This document shows, one piece after another, positions 6,644-15,470 of a DNA stretch of 64,000 bases. The notes below the pieces were generated by a model that saw only the letters and a program-made list of their open reading frames with translations, had not been told where the DNA came from and ran no database searches. The translations under genes were made by a program, and so were the position numbers. This DNA comes from Fibrobacter sp. UBA7003 (GTDB taxonomy: Bacteria > Fibrobacterota > Fibrobacteria > Fibrobacterales > Fibrobacteraceae). The DNA is taken from NCBI GenBank assembly GCA_002449765.1, contig DJXN01000006.1, forward strand, positions 62,001 to 126,000. Direction: 5' to 3'. Numbering within the stretch: position 1 is the stretch's first letter; each line of letters begins with the position of its first letter.

Positions 6644-6896
6644 TGCTAAACCCACCTTTCTGAGAGAATTCCATTATCAGATGAGCCGTTGACTCGATCA
6701 CCTTCTTGTAGCGGTCGAGTTCCTCATCTGAAAAACCGAATATATCTTCCCATGTGTAGGAGGGTAAATAGCATGTCGCCCGATGAAAACCGTCTTTTGC
6801 ATCGGGTTTTTCGATGTAAACCTTGACTCGGCCGTCGTTGCCCATTTCGGAATGGACAATTTCTGCGTTGTCGTCTAATGTCATGAAGGGGTACAT
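6627..6896 (-). CDS. Small acidic partner protein of DUF4160, hypothetical
   Basis: 89 residues: MYPFMTLDDNAEIVHSEM, a VKVYIEKP strand, a WEDIFGFSDEELDRYKKVIE helix and a C-terminal GGFSNAANL. No signal peptide or membrane helix. This type of gene is usually found directly upstream of, and overlapping, a DUF4160 gene, and the pair is often suspected to be toxin-antitoxin-like; no activity is established. Here the partner is interrupted while this gene is intact. The 270 bp to its right (6897-7166) hold nothing beyond AT-rich promoter-like sequence. Confidence 0.7.
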   Translation of the reverse strand: MYPFMTLDDNAEIVHSEMGNDGRVKVYIEKPDAKDGFHRATCYLPSYTWEDIFGFSDEELDRYKKVIESTAHLIMEFSQKGGFSNAANL

Positions 6897-7166
6897 CTAT
6901 TGCTAAATGGCAATATAACTTTTTCTTGCCTGGTTTGGCTAGTATTCATCTTTTGCTCCTTCCGCCTGCATGCAAGAAAAGGCGGGGGTTCGTCTGGTTG
7001 TTTAGTAAGTACTCCTACTCACTCGTGCACTAAGTATAGATTTGAGAAATTAAATTGTCAAGAGATAAAAAGGTCTTTTTGTAATTTCCATATTGGAATA
7101 ATTCTCGCGTATTTCTTTTTTGTGGCATAATATATATTTTAATGAATAGACTATTTTGAGGCTTTT

Positions 7167-8756
7167 ATGCGCTACTCTTTGTTTGGTTTTATTGGAATTG
7201 CGGCATTGCTTGTTGCTTGCTCGCAAACGGTCTCTGCGCCTAAAAATGACGATGATTCGTCTGAAATCAGCAGTTCCAGCAAAAAGGGTACAAGTTCCGA
7301 GAGTAAAAACGGTGACAAGAAATCTTCTAGTAGTACAGAGGACCTAGATGAAGATTGTGTCGGGGAGGCAGGGGAGCCTTGGGACGGAACCACTGCGAAG
7401 GATTTTGCTTGCGGCGCGGGAACCAAGTTGAGCCCGTACATTATTTTGACTGCGGAACAGCTGGCTCATCTCTCATTTGTTGTGAATTCGAGCGACAAGG
7501 CGTACCAGGGCAAGTTCTTTAAGCTCGGAGCTGATATCAAGCTGAACAAAGGCGATGTCATCGACGAAAAGGGCGCCTTGGTTGGTGATTCAACCAAGCT
7601 CCACAAGTGGACTCCTATTGGCAATTCGAGCGTTGTCTTTGATGGCGTTTTCGATGGCGATGGACACTCCGTTAGCGGCATGTTCATCAATACCACAAGT
7701 ACACACAATGGATTGTTTGGAAATTCTAGTGGAACGATACAGAATTTGACTGTTGAGAATTCTTGGGTGTATGGAGGAGAATATTCTGCGGGTATTGTTG
7801 GACGTAGTACAGGTTCCGTATTAAGTACGAAAAATTTGGCCAGCGTGTCTGGAAAAGAAGAGTGTATTGGAGGTGTAATTGGTAGTTCTTATCAAAAAGA
7901 TTATAAGACAAATTCAGTGATAAAAAAAGCTGTAAATATGGGCTTTATTGCTGGTGAAAAAAATGTTGGCGGAGTTGCTGGGTGTGCTACTTATGTTACG
8001 GTAGAAGACGCGGAAAATATAGGTGCTATTGAGGGGTTTGGTTATGTTGGAGGAGTATTTGGTGGTGTTGGTAGTTCTTCTAAAAATGAAACGAAAAATT
8101 TAAGGAATAGCGGGAATGTTGTTGGAAAACATTTTGTTGGCGGAATCATCGGACATTGCGGAGGCTCTGTTACCTTAAATGATTTGGCCTTAAACAAAAC
8201 ATCAAGTTATTCGTGTTATGATTTTTATCCCTGTGGGGTGATTCAAAAGGCGTATAATGATGGTGATGTGACTGGCTTGCGCTATGTTGGAGGCATTGCT
8301 GGTGAAGTGTGCTATGGAACTATTGATAATTTAGTGAATAAGGGTAATATTACTGGAGAAGGGGGTACAGGAGGGATTGTTAGTTCGATGTCCTACACAA
8401 AATCAAAATTGCTCTATAATGTTGGGAATATTTCTGGTTTAACCTATGTTGGGGGAATTGTTGGATATAATCAAGAAGGCGTCACCAGTTCCGCTTATTC
8501 CACTGGCAAAGTCGATGGTGATTCGCTTATCGGCTTGATGATTGGCTACAACTACAACACTACAATGGCGGACTACTATTATCTGGAGCAAGGCGACCAA
8601 GAACCTTTCGGTCTCAATAATGGTGGCGGCGTTGCAAAGCCCAAAACCGCTGATGAAATGAAATCTAACGACTTTGCCGAACTCCTCGGTGACGAATTCG
8701 CTTATGATTCCGAACTCAATGATGGGTACCCCGTATTGAAATGGGAGATGGAATAG
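7167..8756 (+). CDS. GLUG-repeat lipoprotein
   Basis: 529 residues. Lipobox LLVAC (Cys18), Ser/Lys-rich linker to about residue 60, then a long series of GLUG-type repeats (Gly-x-Val-Gly-Gly-Ile/Val motifs such as YVGGVFGG, FVGGIIGH, YVGGIAGE, TGGIVSS, YVGGIVGY) that should fold as a right-handed beta-helix on the cell surface. The C-terminal part (ADEMKSNDFAELLGDEF ... DGYPVLKWE) is the usual ending of this family. Similar proteins are adhesins or surface binders; the ligand is unknown. Ends 5 bp before the start of the NERD gene. Confidence 0.8.
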   Translation: MRYSLFGFIGIAALLVACSQTVSAPKNDDDSSEISSSSKKGTSSESKNGDKKSSSSTEDLDEDCVGEAGEPWDGTTAKDFACGAGTKLSPYIILTAEQLAHLSFVVNSSDKAYQGKFFKLGADIKLNKGDVIDEKGALVGDSTKLHKWTPIGNSSVVFDGVFDGDGHSVSGMFINTTSTHNGLFGNSSGTIQNLTVENSWVYGGEYSAGIVGRSTGSVLSTKNLASVSGKEECIGGVIGSSYQKDYKTNSVIKKAVNMGFIAGEKNVGGVAGCATYVTVEDAENIGAIEGFGYVGGVFGGVGSSSKNETKNLRNSGNVVGKHFVGGIIGHCGGSVTLNDLALNKTSSYSCYDFYPCGVIQKAYNDGDVTGLRYVGGIAGEVCYGTIDNLVNKGNITGEGGTGGIVSSMSYTKSKLLYNVGNISGLTYVGGIVGYNQEGVTSSAYSTGKVDGDSLIGLMIGYNYNTTMADYYYLEQGDQEPFGLNNGGGVAKPKTADEMKSNDFAELLGDEFAYDSELNDGYPVLKWEME

Positions 8757-8761
8757 TTCTT

Positions 8762-9531
8762 ATGAATCGCAAACAGCATTTCAGACCCCATGTGCAAGGT
8801 GAATCTCTAGAGAATAAAATCAATCAATTGGGTGATGAATCGTTTGAAACGTTGCTGCTACCGATGGTGACGTTTGTTGCGTCTATATTTATTTGGATGA
8901 TTTACCTAGGTTTTTTGCCAGTAAGTCTTCTTTCTGCTGTGTTTATGACAATCCTTTTGGTCGTCTTTTCTGTAAGGGCGTTTGTCAAAGTAAGAAAAAT
9001 TAATAGGCAAATAAGAAATCATCGCAAAGGTCTTGATGGCGAACGTTATGTAGGCACAAAGTTGGAAAGGCTTTCTTCTAACAGTACATTTTTTTTCATG
9101 ATGTTGTATGCGGAAAATTTAACATAGACCATGTTATAATTAGTACGAAAGGAATATTTACCATTGATACAAAGAATTGGGCATTGCCGGATAGGGATTA
9201 TAACCAAGCGGACTTTATATTTAAAGATGGTGAACTCATTGATAGCACAGGTGTCTTGCAAAGTGACCTGATGCATAAAATAGAGTCGCAGGGGAGATGG
9301 CTAGAAGGGAAGATTAATGAGTGGACGAAAAACCGTTATCCTGTGTATAGAGTTGGTATTATGATAGGGGCGTATGTGGATAATATCAATAAGGATTTCT
9401 CCAAATATTGGATAATTAATGATGGCGCCTTTGCCGGGTTGTTTGATAAGGAACGGGAAAAATTTCCTTTAAATGATGTATTAAGAATCGCCGATTCTTT
9501 GCAACGTTTTATAGAAAAGCCGATAGCCTGA
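8762..9531 (+). pseudogene. NERD-domain membrane protein gene, frameshifted at a T8 run
   Basis: The first frame (from ATG 8762) encodes two membrane helices (about residues 42-85) and a NERD-type start (RKGLDGERYVGTKLERL), then stops at 9127. Shifting frame by one base at the run of eight Ts (9089-9096) restores the domain: FFHDVVCGKFNIDHVIISTKG, FTIDTKNWALPDRDY and on to 9531. NERD proteins belong to the endonuclease-like fold superfamily. The lesion could be a real mutation, a slippage-prone programmed shift, or a homopolymer sequencing error. The two parts are otherwise well preserved, including the end (RIADSLQRFIEKPIA). Confidence 0.8.
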
Positions 9532-9554
9532 AAACTTTTCCTATATTTGTTCAC

Positions 9555-9749
9555 ATGCTTACGATTAATGGACAGAGTGTCGATGCGGCTGGCAAGACCG
9601 TTGCCGAATACCTTGCGGAAGCGGGGTACAATACCGTGCGCATCGCTGTGGAACGGAACGAGGAAATTGTTCCGAAGGCAAAGTATGCCGAGACGGTGCT
9701 TGCCGATGGCGATGTCGTCGAGGTTGTGAACTTTGTGGGCGGCGGGTGA
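9555..9749 (+). CDS. thiS: ThiS sulfur carrier protein
   Basis: A 64-residue ubiquitin-like protein (MLTINGQSVDAAGKTVAEYL ... DVVEVVNFVGGG). The C-terminal Gly-Gly is adenylated by ThiF and thiocarboxylated to give sulfur to the thiazole ring of thiamine. It overlaps thiF by one base (TGATG), indicating co-translation. No clear ribosome site precedes it. Confidence 0.9.
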   Translation: MLTINGQSVDAAGKTVAEYLAEAGYNTVRIAVERNEEIVPKAKYAETVLADGDVVEVVNFVGGG

Positions 9750-10411
9750 TGCAATCCGAAATTTCGCAGATGTGCGATTTCCGCGTGCCGACTCGCGAAG
9801 AGATGCTTGCCGCGCTAGAAAAGCGGCAAGGTGCAGATGCCGTACGCAAGTTGCAGGCTGCCACGGTTGCCGTTTGCGGCTTGGGCGGGCTTGGTTCAAA
9901 TATCGCGATTTCCCTGGCGCGTGCCGGAATAGGCAAGCTGGTCCTGATTGATTTCGATTGCGTCGATGTGACGAATTTGCATCGCCAGCAGTACAGGGCG
10001 AGCCAGGTTGGCATGCCGAAGCCGGATGCTCTGCTTTCGAACTTGAAAGAGATCGCGCCGTATACGGAATATGAAACTCACTTTGAAAAGGTGACTGCCG
10101 AAAATGCGGTCCCGCTCCTGGCCAAGGCCGACGTGGTTTGCGAGGCTTTTGATAATGCCGAGGCGAAGGCGATGCTTGTGAATACGGTGCTCGAAAATAT
10201 GCCTGAAAAGTACCTAGTCGCGGCTTCTGGAATGGCGGGCTACGATAGCGGAAATTCAATTACGACCCGCAAGGTGACCAAACGCTTTTATGTTTGTGGT
10301 GACGGCAAAAGCGATGTGAACGACGGAATCGGGCTCGTTGCTCCCCGTGTGATGCTTTGCGCTGCCCACCAGGCCCTGACGGTGGTGCGGATTATTCTTG
10401 ACCTAGCGTAA
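9749..10411 (+). CDS. thiF: ThiF-family ThiS adenylyltransferase
   Basis: 220 residues with an E1-like Rossmann nucleotide-binding motif GLGGLGSNIA (about 48-57), then LIDFDCVDVTNLHRQQY, the adenylation-site pattern. It lacks the paired CxxC zinc motifs of E. coli ThiF, as in the shorter ThiF subgroup encoded next to thiS in anaerobes. It activates the ThiS C-terminus for thiazole synthesis; thiG is 2.6 kb downstream on the same strand. A GTG at 9746 is an alternative start, but ATG at 9749 overlaps the thiS stop in the common TGATG form. Confidence 0.85.
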   Translation: MQSEISQMCDFRVPTREEMLAALEKRQGADAVRKLQAATVAVCGLGGLGSNIAISLARAGIGKLVLIDFDCVDVTNLHRQQYRASQVGMPKPDALLSNLKEIAPYTEYETHFEKVTAENAVPLLAKADVVCEAFDNAEAKAMLVNTVLENMPEKYLVAASGMAGYDSGNSITTRKVTKRFYVCGDGKSDVNDGIGLVAPRVMLCAAHQALTVVRIILDLA

Positions 10412-10434
10412 AAAAGGTGCCGCCCAATATCCCG

Positions 10435-10463
10435 TTGACAATCCATCCATAGAAAAATGATAA
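10435..10463 (+). promoter_or_regulatory. Putative promoter for the GH-A glycosidase gene
   Basis: TTGACA (10435-10440), 17 bp, TGATAA (10458-10463). A start near 10470 would place the hairpin at 10478-10491 in the leader of the glycosidase mRNA. Confidence 0.4.
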
Positions 10464-10477
10464 AAAAGTGAAAATAT

Positions 10478-10500
10478 CCCCTAAAAAGGGGTATTTTTTT
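10478..10500 (+). terminator. Hairpin with T-tract: terminator or attenuator
   Basis: CCCCT-AAAA-AGGGG followed by TA and seven Ts. It lies after thiF, but also just downstream of the putative promoter and 24 bp ahead of the glycosidase start. It can therefore end thiF transcription and could attenuate the glycosidase gene. Confidence 0.55.
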
Positions 10501-10523
10501 ATTGGTGAATTATGGAGATGTTT

Positions 10524-12500
10524 ATGAAAAAGATAAACAGCTTTGTTGCTATTTTGTCCATGGCCGCCTTTTCGGACGCGGCCGTCAATCTGAACGTGAG
10601 CCTGGGGGACAGCATCAAGCCGGTGACCCACGTGGCCACGGGCTCGCTTTACGGGCTTACCGAGACGCTTCCCGCCAATATCGAGAAAGATGTCGCCCCG
10701 CTCAAGCCGAACGTGTTCCTTTCGCCTGCGCGTAGCGGTAGCGGCCGCCAGCAGGGTATAGGCGGAGCCTTCCTCGTGGCACCGCGTGTGGAAAGCATCG
10801 GTGCCAAGATCCAGATCCGCTTGGCCGACGTCTTGCCCGGTTGGCCTTACAAGTTCCAGAACATGGACCACTGGAAAAACGAGGTGAAATCCGTCATCAA
10901 CGACAAGCTTGCTTCCAAAAACAAGAACTTTGACGGCTACGAAATCTGGAACGAGCCCAATGACACCTGGAAGGTCTCTGGCATCGACTTCAATTCCGGT
11001 CTTTGGAAACAGACCTATGATTTGATTCGCCAGATGGACCCGGGGGCAAAAATTATCGGTCCGTCGTATTCTTTTTACCATGCTTCCAAGATGGAAGAAT
11101 TCGTGAAGTACTGCTCGCAGAACAACTGCATGCCCGACGTTGTAAGCTGGCACCAGTGGGGAAGTGGCGGCTTTGTGGGCGCTGTCGAGACCTACCGCGC
11201 TCTCGAAAAGAAGTATAATGTCAAGCCGCGTCCTCTCAGCATCAACGAGTATTCCTCCGAGGAACATTCCGAGGAAGGATGCCCTGGCCTGTCCGTACCG
11301 TTTATCGCCAAGTTCGAACGTCACGGTGTCGAAAGCGCCATGATTTCTTGGTGGTTCGTACCGCTTCCGGGCCGTCTGGGGAGTCTCCTTACCTCCAATA
11401 ACGAACGCGGTGGTGGCTGGTGGCTCTATAAGTGGTATGGCGACATGAGCGGCTACATGGCCAAGGTTACGCCTCCCAACGACAAAAGCGACGGCGTGGA
11501 CGGCTTTGCCGCCCTCGATAAAAAGAAGGGCTTTGCGAGCATCGTGCTTGGCGGAAACACCAAGGGCGATATCAATGTGAACATCTCGGGCATTCCCTCT
11601 GCATTTGGCAACAAGGTGAATGTGACGGTGGAATACGTGGTCTGGGAAAACAAGGACAAGGCCGTTCCTTCGACGAACCTGGTGTCCGACAAGGAATACG
11701 ACGTGAATGACGGCAAGATTACGGTGCCGGTGAACATCTCGAATACCAAGTACGGCTACCGCGTCTACATCACCCCGATTATCCCGCAGGCTCCTTATAA
11801 AGATGTCGCCGCTGCAATCCCGGGCAAGGTCGAAGTCGAAAATTACGATGTCGGCGGTTCGGGCAAGGCTTACCTCGACAAGGACGACGACAACAAGGGC
11901 GGCGAGTATCGTGAAGACGCTGTCGATATCGTGAAGGGCGGCTCGGGTTACGCCATCGGCTACACGCAGGAAGGCGAATGGCTCGAATACACCGTGAAGG
12001 TGGCCGAGGCGGGCGAGTATGGCCTGTCCGCGAGCTATGCGACTTCTTCGGAAAATGCGGGCTTCAAGCTTTATCTCGACGACAAGGCCGTTACGGACGA
12101 CGTGATATTCCCGCAGGGTAGCGACTGGGAGACTTATTCCACGTTAGATGCGGGAAAGGTGAACCTCACGGCGGGCGAGCATGTGCTCAGGCTCGAAATC
12201 GTTGGCAATTACGTAAACATTGACTGGCTTGATTTTTGTGCGGCGGCTCAGTGCGGAACAGCCGATACCTCGTCGACAGTTGATACTACGACTTCGGTCG
12301 CAGCACGCATCATGCGGTTCGGTTCGTCGGGTGTTTCCTGCTACAGCGTGTTCGACATGCAGGGAAAATTTATTGCGCGCTTCATGGGCGAGGGCTCCGA
12401 AAATCTGCAGGCGAAGACTGCCTCTCTGGTCAAGCGTCCCGGATCCTACCTGGTCAAGTCGCAAGAGGGCGGACGTATCTTCCGCGTTATAGTCAAGTAG
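10524..12500 (+). CDS. Secreted clan GH-A glycosidase with CBM6 and sorting-like C-terminus
   Basis: 658 residues. The start at 10524 has GGAG six bases upstream; two in-frame ATGs lie 6 and 12 nt earlier. A signal peptide (to about residue 20) is followed by a (beta/alpha)8-type catalytic domain with acid/base Glu144 in YEIWNEPN and likely nucleophile Glu242 in LSINEYS, the clan GH-A arrangement seen for instance in GH39 and GH30; I cannot fix the family. A beta-sandwich C-cap, a CBM6 module (KVEVENYD ... EWLEYTVKV ... YVNIDWLDF, about 430-565) and a C-terminal segment (FDMQGKFIARF ... RPGSYLVKS ... FRVIVK) resembling type IX sorting tails complete it. Probably a secreted hemicellulase. Confidence 0.8.
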   Translation: MKKINSFVAILSMAAFSDAAVNLNVSLGDSIKPVTHVATGSLYGLTETLPANIEKDVAPLKPNVFLSPARSGSGRQQGIGGAFLVAPRVESIGAKIQIRLADVLPGWPYKFQNMDHWKNEVKSVINDKLASKNKNFDGYEIWNEPNDTWKVSGIDFNSGLWKQTYDLIRQMDPGAKIIGPSYSFYHASKMEEFVKYCSQNNCMPDVVSWHQWGSGGFVGAVETYRALEKKYNVKPRPLSINEYSSEEHSEEGCPGLSVPFIAKFERHGVESAMISWWFVPLPGRLGSLLTSNNERGGGWWLYKWYGDMSGYMAKVTPPNDKSDGVDGFAALDKKKGFASIVLGGNTKGDINVNISGIPSAFGNKVNVTVEYVVWENKDKAVPSTNLVSDKEYDVNDGKITVPVNISNTKYGYRVYITPIIPQAPYKDVAAAIPGKVEVENYDVGGSGKAYLDKDDDNKGGEYREDAVDIVKGGSGYAIGYTQEGEWLEYTVKVAEAGEYGLSASYATSSENAGFKLYLDDKAVTDDVIFPQGSDWETYSTLDAGKVNLTAGEHVLRLEIVGNYVNIDWLDFCAAAQCGTADTSSTVDTTTSVAARIMRFGSSGVSCYSVFDMQGKFIARFMGEGSENLQAKTASLVKRPGSYLVKSQEGGRIFRVIVK

Positions 12501-12533
12501 CCTTTACATCGTAAAATTTCTAAATTTCCCGCC

Positions 12534-12938
12534 ATGAAAACGATAGAAGTCGTGGCGGGTATTATTTGTGATGGCGATCCGCGGTTGGCGGGGACTAGGA
12601 TGCTCGCTACCCAGCGCGGTTATGGCGACTATAAGGATTACTGGGAATTCCCCGGCGGAAAGATGGAACCCGGCGAGACTCCCGAGCAGGCGCTTGTTCG
12701 CGAACTTAGGGAAGAACTGGCCGTCGATGTCCTTGTCGGTGATTTTGTATGCACCGTGGAATACGATTATCCCGCTTTTCACTTGACCATGCACTGCTAT
12801 CTTTGCACGGTTGCGGGCGGAAAGTCTCCCGAACTGCTGGAACACGAAGCTGCAAGGTGGCTCTCTCCTGCGGAGTTGCATTCTGTGGATTGGCTCCCCG
12901 CCGATTTGCTGGTGGTGGAGGCGTTAGAAAAACGTTAA
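12534..12938 (+). CDS. NUDIX hydrolase, MutT-like
   Basis: 134 residues with a NUDIX box starting GGKMEPGETPEQALVRE and continuing LREELAV (G-x5-E-x7-RE-x2-EE). The fold start KTIEVVAGIICDGDPR and the short length match MutT-type (8-oxo)dGTP diphosphatases; CTP-diphosphatase-like activity is an alternative. It lies between the glycosidase and thiG on the same strand; a NUDIX enzyme next to thi genes could also act on thiamine intermediates, but nothing in the sequence shows that. Confidence 0.85.
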   Translation: MKTIEVVAGIICDGDPRLAGTRMLATQRGYGDYKDYWEFPGGKMEPGETPEQALVRELREELAVDVLVGDFVCTVEYDYPAFHLTMHCYLCTVAGGKSPELLEHEAARWLSPAELHSVDWLPADLLVVEALEKR

Positions 12939-12984
12939 GAAATTCTATATTTTACTCCGAAAAAGCGGAAAAAGGTAAAGTAAA

Positions 12985-13761
12985 ATGGAAGAAAAAAAAG
13001 ATACTCTCGTTATTGGAAATCATGAATTTACATCGCGGTTTATCTTGGGGTCTGGCAAGTATTCGCTGAAGCTGATTGAGGCTGCGGTGCGCGATGCGGG
13101 TGCACAGATTGTGACACTCGCGGTGCGCCGGGCGAACACGAAGGACCATGAAAATATTCTGGACTATATCCCGAAAGGAGTGACCTTGCTCCCCAATACC
13201 TCCGGCGCCCGCACCGCCGACGAGGCGGTCCGCATCGCGCGCCTTTCCCGCGAGCTCGGCTGCGGCGATTTCGTGAAGATTGAAATCATGCGTGATACGA
13301 AGTATCTCTTGCCGGACAACTACGAGACGGTGAAGGCGACCGAGACGCTTGCGAAGGAGGGCTTCGTGGTGATGCCCTACATGTATCCGGATTTGAACGT
13401 GGCGCGCGACCTCGTGAACGCGGGGGCCGCCGCCGTGATGCCGCTTGCTGCCCCGATCGGGAGCAACAAGGGCCTTTCCACTCGTGAGTTTATTCAAATT
13501 CTGATTGACGAAATTGAACTTCCGGTTATCGTGGATGCAGGAATCGGGAAACCCTCCGAGGCCTGTGCCGCAATGGAGATGGGGGCCGCCGCGATCATGG
13601 CGAATACGGCGCTTGCCACGGCTGGCGATTTGCCTATGATGGCGCAGAGCTTCAAGCTTGCAATCGAGGCGGGTCGCAAGGCCTACCTTGCAGGCCTTGG
13701 GCGCGTCCTTACGCGCGGCGCTTCCGCGTCCGACCCGCTCACGGGATTCCTGCGGGACTAG
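12985..13761 (+). CDS. thiG: Thiazole synthase ThiG
   Basis: 258 residues, full length for ThiG. It has the start [19 protein letters not shown], the strand FVKIEIM carrying the Schiff-base Lys that binds deoxyxylulose 5-phosphate, and phosphate-binding loops [12 protein letters not shown] and [11 protein letters not shown]. The end LTGFL is also typical. ThiG joins DXP, the dehydroglycine imine and ThiS thiocarboxylate into the thiazole phosphate. Neither thiH, thiO nor thiC is in the window. A variant motif, LAVRRAN, stands where ThiG proteins usually have VA[LI]RR. Confidence 0.9.
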   Translation: MEEKKDTLVIGNHEFTSRFILGSGKYSLKLIEAAVRDAGAQIVTLAVRRANTKDHENILDYIPKGVTLLPNTSGARTADEAVRIARLSRELGCGDFVKIEIMRDTKYLLPDNYETVKATETLAKEGFVVMPYMYPDLNVARDLVNAGAAAVMPLAAPIGSNKGLSTREFIQILIDEIELPVIVDAGIGKPSEACAAMEMGAAAIMANTALATAGDLPMMAQSFKLAIEAGRKAYLAGLGRVLTRGASASDPLTGFLRD

Positions 13762-13826
13762 TCCGCTCTGTCGCAGAAAAATTTTTTGCTAAATTAAAGG
13801 CGTTAAATTCAAATACAGGAACCGTT

Positions 13827-15440
13827 ATGGAAAACATTACCCAGATTTGGAAAAAGATTCAGTCCCCCGAATTCAACCCGGCAACCGACATGGGCCTGGT
13901 CGAACAGGTAAAGCAGGTAGCGCTGACCTCCCAGGAGCCCGCCAAGGTGAGCTTCGGTACGTCCGGCTGGCGCGGTGAAATCGGTTCCGAATTTACGCTC
14001 CGCAACCTCCAGGTGGTGGGTGCCGCCATCGTTCGCCTCTACAAGGAAGCGACTCCTGAACTTTTCGAAGCTCTCGGCGTGAAGGATTTTGCCGAACTCC
14101 AGAAGCGCGGCGTGGTCGTTGGCCACGACAACCGCCTCCTCGGTCACGAATTCTGCGAGGCCGTTGCCGACCAGTTCGCGAAGGCCGGCGTGAAGGTCTA
14201 CTACGGTGGCGAAATGCCGACTCCGGAATTCAGCGCCGCAATCGAGATGCTCGGTGCCGCCTGCTCCATCAACATGACCCCGAGCCACAACCCGAGCCAC
14301 TACAACGGCATCAAGTTCAACCCGGCCGACGGCGGTCCTGCCGGTCCGGAAATCACGAACGTCATCACCAAGCTCAGCAACGAAATGATGGCCACCTGGA
14401 AGTTTGAACCGGTGGGCAAGGTTGACTGGGAACTCATCGACTCTCTCAAGATTTACAAGGAATTCCTCGTGAAGCAGGGAACCATCAAGTTCGACCGCAT
14501 CAAGGAATTCATCAAGAAGGGCCGTCTGACCCTCGTGTGCGACCACGTGCACGGCTCTACCCGCCGCCGCCCGGCTGCGCTGCTCGACAATCCGGAATGC
14601 CTCATCACGCTCCGCAACGAGGATGACTCCCTGTTCGGCGGCATCGCCCCGGAACCGTCCAGCAAGAACCTCGAGAAGGTCCGCAAGGTGCTCGACGAAA
14701 GCAAGAGCGAATTCCGCCTCGGTGCAATTTTTGACCCGGATGGCGACCGCATCCGCTTCTACGACGGCACGCGCGAAATCGACATGAACCAGTTCGGTGC
14801 CATCGCGTTCCACTACATGGCAACCTGGCGCAAGGAACAGGGCTGCGTCGCGAAGTCCGTCGCGACCTCCAACTTCGTGAACATCATTGCCGAAAAGCTT
14901 GGCGTGCCCGTGATGGAAACTCCGGTGGGCTTCAAGAACTTCCGCCCGTGGCTCAGCCGCAATGCGAAGCAGAAGGCTCTCGTCGCATTCGAAGAATCCG
15001 ACGGTATCTCGGGCCTCAACAACACGCTCGAGAAGGATGCCCAGTTCGGCCTCCTCATCGCTCTTGAAATCATGGCGGTGACCGGCAAGAACCTCGGTGA
15101 ATACCTCGACGCCCTTTACGAAGAATATGGCCGCTTCTACCCGACCCGTTCGGGCTTCGAAGTCGACAAGTCCCTCGTGGGTGCTCCCTTGAAGGCCAAG
15201 GTCGACGCCATCGCCGAAATCGCGAAGCCGGGGGCAAAGGTCTTGGTCGGCAAGAATGAAAAGACCGTGAAGCAGCTCCTCACGCTCGACGGCGTGAAGG
15301 TCATCTTCGAAGACGACTCCTGGATGCTCGTGCGTCCGTCGGGTACCGAACCGAAGGTGCGCATCTACACCGAATGCCGTGAACCGGACGAAAAGGACCC
15401 GATGTTCGAGGCGGCGAAGGCGCTGTTCTTCAAGAATTAA
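13827..15440 (+). CDS. Phosphoglucomutase/phosphomannomutase
   Basis: 537 residues of the alpha-D-phosphohexomutase superfamily. All four landmark motifs are present: FGTSGWRGEIG near the start, the phosphoserine loop TPSHNPSHYNG (Ser153), the magnesium loop DPDGDRIRF, the sugar-binding FEESDGISG and the C-terminal phosphate loop RPSGTEPKVRIY. It interconverts hexose 1- and 6-phosphates and would feed glycogen, nucleotide-sugar and cell-envelope pathways. The SHNP loop preceded by TP instead of TA is a minor variant. GC-rich like its neighbours. Confidence 0.9.
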   Translation: MENITQIWKKIQSPEFNPATDMGLVEQVKQVALTSQEPAKVSFGTSGWRGEIGSEFTLRNLQVVGAAIVRLYKEATPELFEALGVKDFAELQKRGVVVGHDNRLLGHEFCEAVADQFAKAGVKVYYGGEMPTPEFSAAIEMLGAACSINMTPSHNPSHYNGIKFNPADGGPAGPEITNVITKLSNEMMATWKFEPVGKVDWELIDSLKIYKEFLVKQGTIKFDRIKEFIKKGRLTLVCDHVHGSTRRRPAALLDNPECLITLRNEDDSLFGGIAPEPSSKNLEKVRKVLDESKSEFRLGAIFDPDGDRIRFYDGTREIDMNQFGAIAFHYMATWRKEQGCVAKSVATSNFVNIIAEKLGVPVMETPVGFKNFRPWLSRNAKQKALVAFEESDGISGLNNTLEKDAQFGLLIALEIMAVTGKNLGEYLDALYEEYGRFYPTRSGFEVDKSLVGAPLKAKVDAIAEIAKPGAKVLVGKNEKTVKQLLTLDGVKVIFEDDSWMLVRPSGTEPKVRIYTECREPDEKDPMFEAAKALFFKN

Positions 15441-15470
15441 GTGTTTTATTTGGGGAAAAGGAAAGCATAT

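Noticed and set aside
6452..6649. + strand ORF opposite the DUF4160 gene
   Set aside because: The minus strand carries the DUF4160 pattern on both sides of the stop codon.
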